NCBI GenBank assembly: GCA_030062745.1
Contig: CP099839.1
Span: forward strand, 5,007,115 to 5,071,114
Length of the DNA stretch: 64,000 nucleotides
Reading direction: 5' to 3'
DNA from: Capitulum mitella
Lineage: Eukaryota > Arthropoda > Thecostraca > Pollicipedomorpha > Pollicipedidae
Below are positions 47,201 to 64,000 of this stretch, piece after piece. Both the position numbers and the translations under genes were made by a program. The notes beneath the pieces were generated by a model. The model was given only the letters and a program-made list of their open reading frames with translations. It was not told the origin of the DNA and ran no database searches. Each line of letters begins with the position of its first letter. Within the stretch, counting starts at the first letter, position 1.

Positions 47201-48340
47201 TACTGTTACCCTTAGTTAGTTAGTTAGCTTAGAAGGAGAAAGAAAAGGACATTGACGAGTGTAACTGAAATTTGGAATAAATCAGTCTCTGGTTATTTAT
47301 TTTAAACAGCCAGAATGCGTTCTGGCGAATAGCGATTTGCCCCGAATCGTTTTGTTCGTTTGTCTAGGAGTCACTCTGCGACGCGATATCTTGCTCGGTG
47401 TCTGGGAATGGAGAAATGGCCGGTAGACATCGTGGTCGCATTCTCTTTCTGTTTATTTCTGAGTGTAGGGATTCGGCTATATTCACTACTCGGGGTAACT
47501 GTTTGGAATAACCAACGGACATTTTGGCCTCTGATCCTAAAATGTACACCACACTCTAAGCGCATGGCAGGATCACATTTTGGTTGACAGGTTCAGGAAA
47601 GGGAGAACTGAAATGGAAATGCTGCAGTTTTCCAAAGTATGCTTTAAACATGACTTCTGTGAACGTCGACCAGAACGATAAAAAAGCCCATTCGTTTTCA
47701 GAACCGTTTCCTGTACTAGATTGTTGATTGAATGTACTACGCAGTTTCGACGCTCTTGCTGTAATTCGTTTTGTTTGGGTACTTCGGAAGACAAATCATT
47801 TGTACAATGTCGATTTTTGACAGGTGATGAAGGTGGTGAGGATCCGCCAATGCCGTCACAAGATTCACGTAAGTACATACGTTACACTGCGCCCTGAAAG
47901 TAATTAGAACTTGCCGTTAAGCGTGATGTAATCTAGTGTGGTGTAGTCAAATGTAGTGCAGCACTGTAGAATCCAGTGCAATAGTGAGATGCCATTAATT
48001 GTTCTGTTTTTCGGACTAAACGCCGGATCCTGTTCGGACAGACCTGATATAGGACACACGCCGCTGGAAAACCAAGCTGCCAGGCAATGATGACACGTTC
48101 GTCTTCATGAAGGGCCGATCTGTCTGCTGATATTTGCTCTCCCAACAGGGAAATGAGCCACCTGCTCGGCGACTGCAGTGTGCGAGGCGCTCTCCCCGGA
48201 CTGACACAGAGATCAACGGACTGGACTTCCCCCGACCAGCCCCGAGACGGCGCGAACAACACTGGACGCCGGTCCTGAGCCGGCCGAGTCGCAGCGTTGT
48301 GGTCGCCGCCCGGCACTGGCCGCGATATCGCGACAACTAG
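26178..48340 (+). CDS. Secreted modular protein, paralog 2 (gene span)
   Basis: Expanded paralog with a signal peptide exon and then phase 1-1 mini-exons. In order: C 26809, A 27399, B 29091, A 29711, B 32191, A 32771, A 33158, B 34835, A 35417, broken B 37044, A 37626, A 39533, broken B 41429, A 42014, B 42407, A 42999, D 45964, E 47824, and a last exon at 48149. Omitting the two broken exons and stopping at the phase-1 TGA gives 807 nt, an exact 268-residue frame. Each module contributes an R-x-x-R site (RQAR), the acidic segment SDESEGSG and MPPSGSG. Candidate roles are a multi-peptide secreted precursor processed by a furin-like protease, or a Ser-Gly glycosaminoglycan-bearing protein. 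Neither is proven. No known family is recognised and exon use needs transcripts. Confidence 0.5.
26809..26868 (+). CDS. Paralog 2 exon C (RHPR, DYDDYEGS)
   Basis: A 60-nt phase 1-1 exon between CTTTTACAG and GTACGTGC, encoding DASHGRHPRQVSDYDDYEGS then Gly. Compared with paralog 1 it has gained two tyrosines inside an acidic tract, a context typical of tyrosine sulfation. Confidence 0.6.
27399..27434 (+). CDS. Paralog 2 exon A, module 1
   Basis: A 36-nt phase 1-1 exon, acceptor ATTTTCAG, donor GTACGT. Encodes GGMESTMPPSGS then Gly. Confidence 0.6.
29091..29153 (+). CDS. Paralog 2 exon B, module 2
   Basis: A 63-nt phase 1-1 exon, acceptor TTTTTACAG, donor GTAAAT. Encodes DRSGRQARHAFERGS then DESEGS and Gly. 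It has the RQAR motif. Confidence 0.6.
29711..29746 (+). CDS. Paralog 2 exon A, module 2
   Basis: A 36-nt phase 1-1 exon, acceptor TTTTTACAG, donor GTATGT. Encodes GDMESTMPPSSS then Gly. The first SG has become SS. Confidence 0.55.
30838..31585. mobile_element. Truncated piggyBac-like fragment inside the array
   Basis: Reverse-orientation copy of 22993 to about 23735, keeping one terminus (complement of CCCTATTCTCGGCAGG, then TTAA at 31586-31589) and lacking the other. It sits in module intron sequence. Without it the module returns to the normal length. The 127-residue frame on it has no transposase features. Confidence 0.65.
32191..32253 (+). CDS. Paralog 2 exon B, module 3
   Basis: A 63-nt phase 1-1 exon, acceptor TTTCTTACAG, donor GTAAAT. 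Encodes DRSGRQARHAFEHGS then DESEGS and Gly. Confidence 0.6.
32771..32803 (+). CDS. Paralog 2 exon A, module 3 (33 nt)
   Basis: Acceptor CTTTTACAG, donor GTATGT. Encodes GDEESTMPSGS then Gly. It is one Pro codon shorter than other A exons, with the frame kept, and has Glu for Met. Confidence 0.55.
33158..33193 (+). CDS. Paralog 2 extra exon A, module 3
   Basis: A 36-nt phase 1-1 exon, acceptor TTTTTACAG, donor GTACGT. Encodes GDMESTMPPSGS then Gly. It lies only 387 bases after the previous A exon, a partial duplication of the A exon and its upstream intron without a B exon. Confidence 0.6.
34835..34897 (+). CDS. Paralog 2 exon B, module 4
   Basis: A 63-nt phase 1-1 exon, acceptor TTTCTTACAG, donor GTAAAT. 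Encodes DGSGRQARHAFEHGS then DESEGS and Gly. Confidence 0.6.
35417..35452 (+). CDS. Paralog 2 exon A, module 4 (weak splice sites)
   Basis: Open and of normal length (GDMESAMPPSGS). The acceptor is ACTTTTGGAG and the donor GTTTGT, both weaker than in sister exons, so inclusion is doubtful. Confidence 0.4.
37044..37106 (+). pseudogene. Broken exon B with in-frame stop, module 5
   Basis: 63-nt B homolog reading DRSGRQAR then TAA. The downstream part is diverged (ALKYGYNELEGS) and the donor is preceded by CAT instead of CAG. Confidence 0.65.
37626..37661 (+). CDS. Paralog 2 exon A, module 5
   Basis: A 36-nt phase 1-1 exon, acceptor TTTTTACAG, donor GTAAGT. Encodes GDMESAMETSGS then Gly. PP is replaced by ET. 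Confidence 0.5.
39533..39568 (+). CDS. Paralog 2 exon A, duplicate of module 5
   Basis: Identical in sequence to the exon at 37626, within the recent duplication. Confidence 0.5.
40300..40435. other. Probable corrupted sequence (homopolymer patch)
   Basis: Runs of T, C and A replace about 110 bases of ordinary module sequence present in the sister at about 38940-39050. Flanks align cleanly. This looks like consensus error, not biology. Confidence 0.65.
41429..41491 (+). pseudogene. Broken exon B with lost acceptor, module 6
   Basis: 63-nt B homolog, open (RSGRQARHALKLVDSELEGS). The acceptor CAG has become CA before the exon, and the next AG would shift the frame. It shares AGATCTGG and GAATTAGAAGG with the broken exon at 37044, so the two are sisters. 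Confidence 0.6.
42014..42049 (+). CDS. Paralog 2 exon A, module 6
   Basis: A 36-nt phase 1-1 exon, acceptor TTTTTACAG, donor GTAAGT. Encodes GDMESTMPPSGS then Gly. About 1.3 kb of module intron is missing after it. Confidence 0.6.
42407..42469 (+). CDS. Paralog 2 exon B, module 7
   Basis: A 63-nt phase 1-1 exon, acceptor TTTTTACAG, donor GTAAAT. Encodes DRSGRQARHAFEHGS then DESEGS and Gly. Confidence 0.6.
42999..43034 (+). CDS. Paralog 2 exon A, module 7
   Basis: A 36-nt phase 1-1 exon, acceptor TTTTTACAG, donor GTATGT. Encodes GGMESTMPPSGS then Gly. Confidence 0.6.
43035..45963 (+). other. Last array intron, module remnants
   Basis: Holds one module-type intron (to about 44300), a second truncated one (about 44310-45260), a homopolymer patch (about 44795-44895) and then sequence collinear with 9480-10320. 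No exon recognised. Confidence 0.45.
44795..44895. other. Second probable corrupted homopolymer patch
   Basis: Long T and A runs stand in for ordinary sequence at the same module position (after GTGATTT) as the patch at 40300-40435. Confidence 0.6.
45964..46026 (+). CDS. Paralog 2 exon D (ARRVRG)
   Basis: A 63-nt phase 1-1 exon, acceptor TTTTCTTACAG, donor GTAAAT. Encodes ASSARRVRGTVLLVFSSPEGS then Gly. It aligns with 10321-10383 but is strongly diverged and hydrophobic. The R-x-x-R motif and the terminal EGSG are kept. Confidence 0.5.
47824..47868 (+). CDS. Paralog 2 exon E (45 nt)
   Basis: Acceptor TTTTTGACAG, donor GTAAGT, phase 1-1. Encodes GDEGGEDPPMPSQDS. It is three codons longer than the paralog 1 E exons and open where 12164 has a stop. 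Confidence 0.5.
48149..48340 (+). CDS. Paralog 2 candidate last exon, Arg-rich frame
   Basis: Counterpart of 18282-18473 with two silent differences in the phase-0 frame (63 codons, then TAG). In the phase supplied by upstream exons it reads Arg-Lys-TGA. A donor-like GTAAGTTC follows at 48399. Confidence 0.4.
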   Translation, partial: GNEPPARRLQCARRSPRTDTEINGLDFPRPAPRRREQHWTPVLSRPSRSVVVAARHWPRYRDN

Positions 48341-48349
48341 CCGTTTGGA

Positions 48350-50630
48350 GGTTTCGTGTGAACGGTGTGCTCTTATCGGTAACGACACGAAGAACGAAGT
48401 AAGTTCTCTCGACTGATGTTTTCCGAACAGTTGACTTGGTAACCCTCCATAACCATCAAGGCCATCAAAGATTCGGGTTAGTCGGAGACGTCACAGAACT
48501 GACAATGTTCTCGTACATTTTTTTTAACTCGAAAGTTGCGTTCCGTCCCAAAGCAGTTTTGCTAAAAAAAGGGGAAATGATTGAATTTGTAGTGCCTAAC
48601 CGTTTTGTTCCTCTCACATGATTCGACTTTCCGAAGAACGTCGGATTACTGAATTCCAGCATAATGGTGAAGAGATTCCTCCAGGATTGTGGACCGACTG
48701 CGATGGCAACATAGTAGAAGCTGTTTGGTGACGTCACCAGTGCGATCACCCAAAAATTTAGCAGGAAAATTCGATGGGAGCTGACAACCACGGTCCTCGT
48801 TGAAAAATGGCAATGTCTGACACGAACCGACCAATGTTAGGAAACCTCGAGATGGTTCGGGATTGTTATCATGTACTTTTCTAACAAAAAATATGTGGTG
48901 ATCTTTAATGGGGGAACAGTGTGAGTGCACAACACGATGGGAGATCTCTGTCATTTCTCACTGAATTCGGTGTTCTGAATGTTGAGTTACTTCAGGGAAT
49001 ACACTGTGTGCCTGCAGACTTTTAATATTATTCTCATCGTCGTATAATGAACATGTTGCGCCGTATGGATTGATATTTGCATTTTGAAAGATTTAGACTT
49101 ATCCCAACTAGCGGAACTGACATCGCAATGCTTAAATCGGTTCTTTCTGCATGCATCCTTAGGCCGTGCTTAAAAAAGAAACCAAATTGGAGCGGGTTGA
49201 TGATTAGTGGATGCTACGTTTGAAGACGTTTCCGGCTTTACCTGAGCCTCTGTTAGTTTCACTGGGGCAAGGGAAGACGTTGGAAAAACCCAATGCTGTT
49301 TGAAAGTTACAGGAGGTTACGGGGAGCAGCGCGCAATTTATTGCTTTTCGGCATAGGGCTGGCTTCTCCACAGCTGCCTCTCAGTGGCATCTGATGGCAG
49401 AAATCTGGCTTGCGTACCGCTTCCCGAGATTTTTCCGTGTCGTTATAATCGGAGTTACGTTTTGTTTAAACCGTCCCTTTTAGGTCGGAGCTCTGGTAGT
49501 CACCATCCAGCGAAATCTATTGGCCATGGTCGAAAACTGTAGCCCTATCTCCGGTTTCTTTCATTTTTTGGGAGGGGGAGGCGTCTGGTAATAGACATTA
49601 TGTATAGGCAGGTGACAGCTGTCGGGCTATACACGATACGCAAAGCCAGTATGATCGCGGGGTACCTGGACTTTCCGCACCCGTCGCAACGTTCGAAAAA
49701 TGCAAAACGAGGGCTACTGAAGAAGGATCAGGGATGCATGACTGGTTCAGGAATAGGTTCAACCAAGGCATCAGCTGATAAGCTTGCGTCCAAAAGTTTT
49801 CCTTGGAGAGGAAACATCTGCATATATGCTTAACACCATACACATACATATATATGCCCACATATTTCCTTAGTCACGTAGGCAGCGACGAAACGTAGCC
49901 AACGAGGTTTCCGCCCAACAGGAATTCCTATCGTGACTAAGCCCACCAAAGGCAGCAAAGGCAAAATGAATAAGGTAGATACCAGCAGGGATCCGTTTCT
50001 GTTTTTTTCTCAGGAGTGCGGGAACTCCTGCACAATTGGGGGGGGGGACAAAGAGACATGTTGGGTCAGTTCTTTCCAGTCAGCGCCCTTAGGGTCAATG
50101 AGAAAGTTCGAAAAAAGTCGTGGGGGGAGCATAGCGGGCCCCTTTCCCCCGCTTCCCGCGTCCTCGTCGTTTGTTCTTCGTAATTGGGGCTATATGTCTG
50201 ATTACTGCTCTATATTATGCTTTACATCTGCGGCCAGAAGATATCTGTGAACAGCATATCATGGGCAAAGGAAGCAAGCAAATTATAGTCACTGCTGTGT
50301 CATAAGGAAAACAATACGAATTGGAGAAAAATAGGAACCATTTCCCCTTACATCATTTCAGCGGAGATACATCCCTGTTCCAGTTCAGCGTCAGGTTAAT
50401 TCACATTGAAATCGGTACAGTGCTAAACAGGGTATCACCACCTTGCTTAAAGCGCCAGAACATCAATTTGTGCAAGTTTATGTAGTGCCTTTCCCGCCAA
50501 ACTTTTCGTACATTTTCTCGCGAAGGAAACGAGAAAACTTTGTATTGCACGTATATATGTACATCGTACACCACACGCATATATGAAACGGAGCAATGTT
50601 GATGAATCGCGTTGGCCAGAAGACCAACGA
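48350..50630. other. Intergenic between secreted-protein paralog 2 and COE
   Basis: Diverged counterpart of 18480-20830. No gene recognised. Confidence 0.4.
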
Positions 50631-50639
50631 CCGCTGCCT

Positions 50640-51218
50640 ACATTACAACATTCAATAAGTCAAACATACAACTCAGGCAGCTGAGGAAAAGCACAATTAA
50701 TGTGACTAGATTAAGCTGACGTAGTATGGCACATGTTCCAGTTCCTGTTCATCCAAGATGGCGGTTTCAATATCAGATCTCGTTGATTCAATATGATATG
50801 TTTGCGCAGTCCTGACTTCTGGCGGCGAACTCCCGACCGTTTCACTATGACATCCATTCACTCATGCACAGGCGCGCACACACGAACCAAGTGATGCACG
50901 CGGCGACCGATGAGCGTCAAATAAAACAACACGAAGTCATATTTATAGAACGTCTTGGTACTGCAGTCGGTCTCTGTTACCAACTTCACATGGCCGTCTT
51001 TCAACTCAGAAACGTCACGCGCTAATTAGCGCAGCGTATTGAATTAATATCACTGGCGAGAAATAGGAAAATGTACTAAAGCTCAGATCGCGTACATTCC
51101 CAGTCACCATGTTCGCCGTCCTGCATCACGAGCTTTTCTCTTGCCCAGAGTTGCAGTCTCCGGTGTGGTTCAGTGTTGTATCAATAGTTCACTTTACCGC
51201 ACATAGATGCCCCTAGTA
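50640..51218 (-). promoter_or_regulatory. COE: COE 3'UTR-like conserved block
   Basis: Follows the COE stop codon on the minus strand and is unusually well conserved in the relic copy (20830-21404). It includes the palindrome GCGCTAATTAGCGC (51019-51032) and an AAGATGGCGG word (about 50755, a YY1-like core). I found no canonical AATAAA on the minus strand here, so the transcript end is not fixed. Confidence 0.5.

Positions 51219-64000
<12,782 letters not shown>

Overview
This is an animal nuclear genome segment with short exons, long introns, GT-AG splicing, microsatellites and DNA-transposon remnants. The one confidently identified gene is the 3' part of a Collier/Olf/EBF (COE, knot/collier) transcription factor on the minus strand. 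Eight exons lie between 64000 and 51219 and their splice phases join exactly. It has a single helix 2 in the HLH region, and a tail with NTYAGQLAVSVQ and SPRGYSGTPTP like arthropod Knot. Together with scattered AACCT-type tracts, this suggests an arthropod (crustacean or chelicerate more likely than insect). That placement is an inference.

Layout. 1-4.5 kb: no gene seen; an inverted-repeat element (about 2.16-3.0 kb) and an inverted pair of degenerate about 17-bp minisatellite arrays (3.0-4.4 kb). 4.58-25.36 kb and 25.40-53.95 kb are two diverged copies of one tandem segmental duplication. Each copy holds, left to right, a plus-strand gene for a small secreted modular protein and the minus-strand 3' end of COE. 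In copy 1 the COE part is a truncated relic (exons 5-7 only, frameshifts and a lost donor). In copy 2 it continues into the real COE gene, which fills 51.2-64 kb and runs off the right edge. COE introns carry a 33-bp minisatellite (55.9-56.4 kb), a hAT-type MITE (57.5 kb), AT microsatellites (60.5-61.0 kb) and GC-rich repeats with a perfect 42-bp palindrome (63.46 kb).

The secreted-protein gene is the most interesting content. It has a conserved promoter/5' block, an exon ending a signal peptide in phase 1, and then a series of tiny symmetric phase 1-1 exons. Type B/C/D exons (60-63 nt) encode an R-x-x-R motif followed by an acidic Ser-Gly end. Type A exons (33-36 nt) encode DMESxMPPSGSG. Type E exons (36-45 nt) encode DxExPxMPxxDS. 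Paralog 1 (5.6-18.5 kb) has few modules. In paralog 2 (26.2-48.3 kb) an about 2.2-2.3 kb intron-plus-exon module, each with one B exon and one A exon about 585 bp apart, has been amplified seven to eight times. It could encode a multi-unit secreted precursor cut at R-x-x-R sites or a Ser-Gly glycosaminoglycan-bearing protein. I recognise no family. Two B exons are broken, two modules hold a patch that looks like corrupted assembly, and the C-terminal exon has an unresolved phase.

Most long open frames in the window are artefacts of repeats whose period is a multiple of three, of GC-rich sequence, or antisense shadows of the repeated exons. No tRNA, rRNA or CRISPR array was seen.
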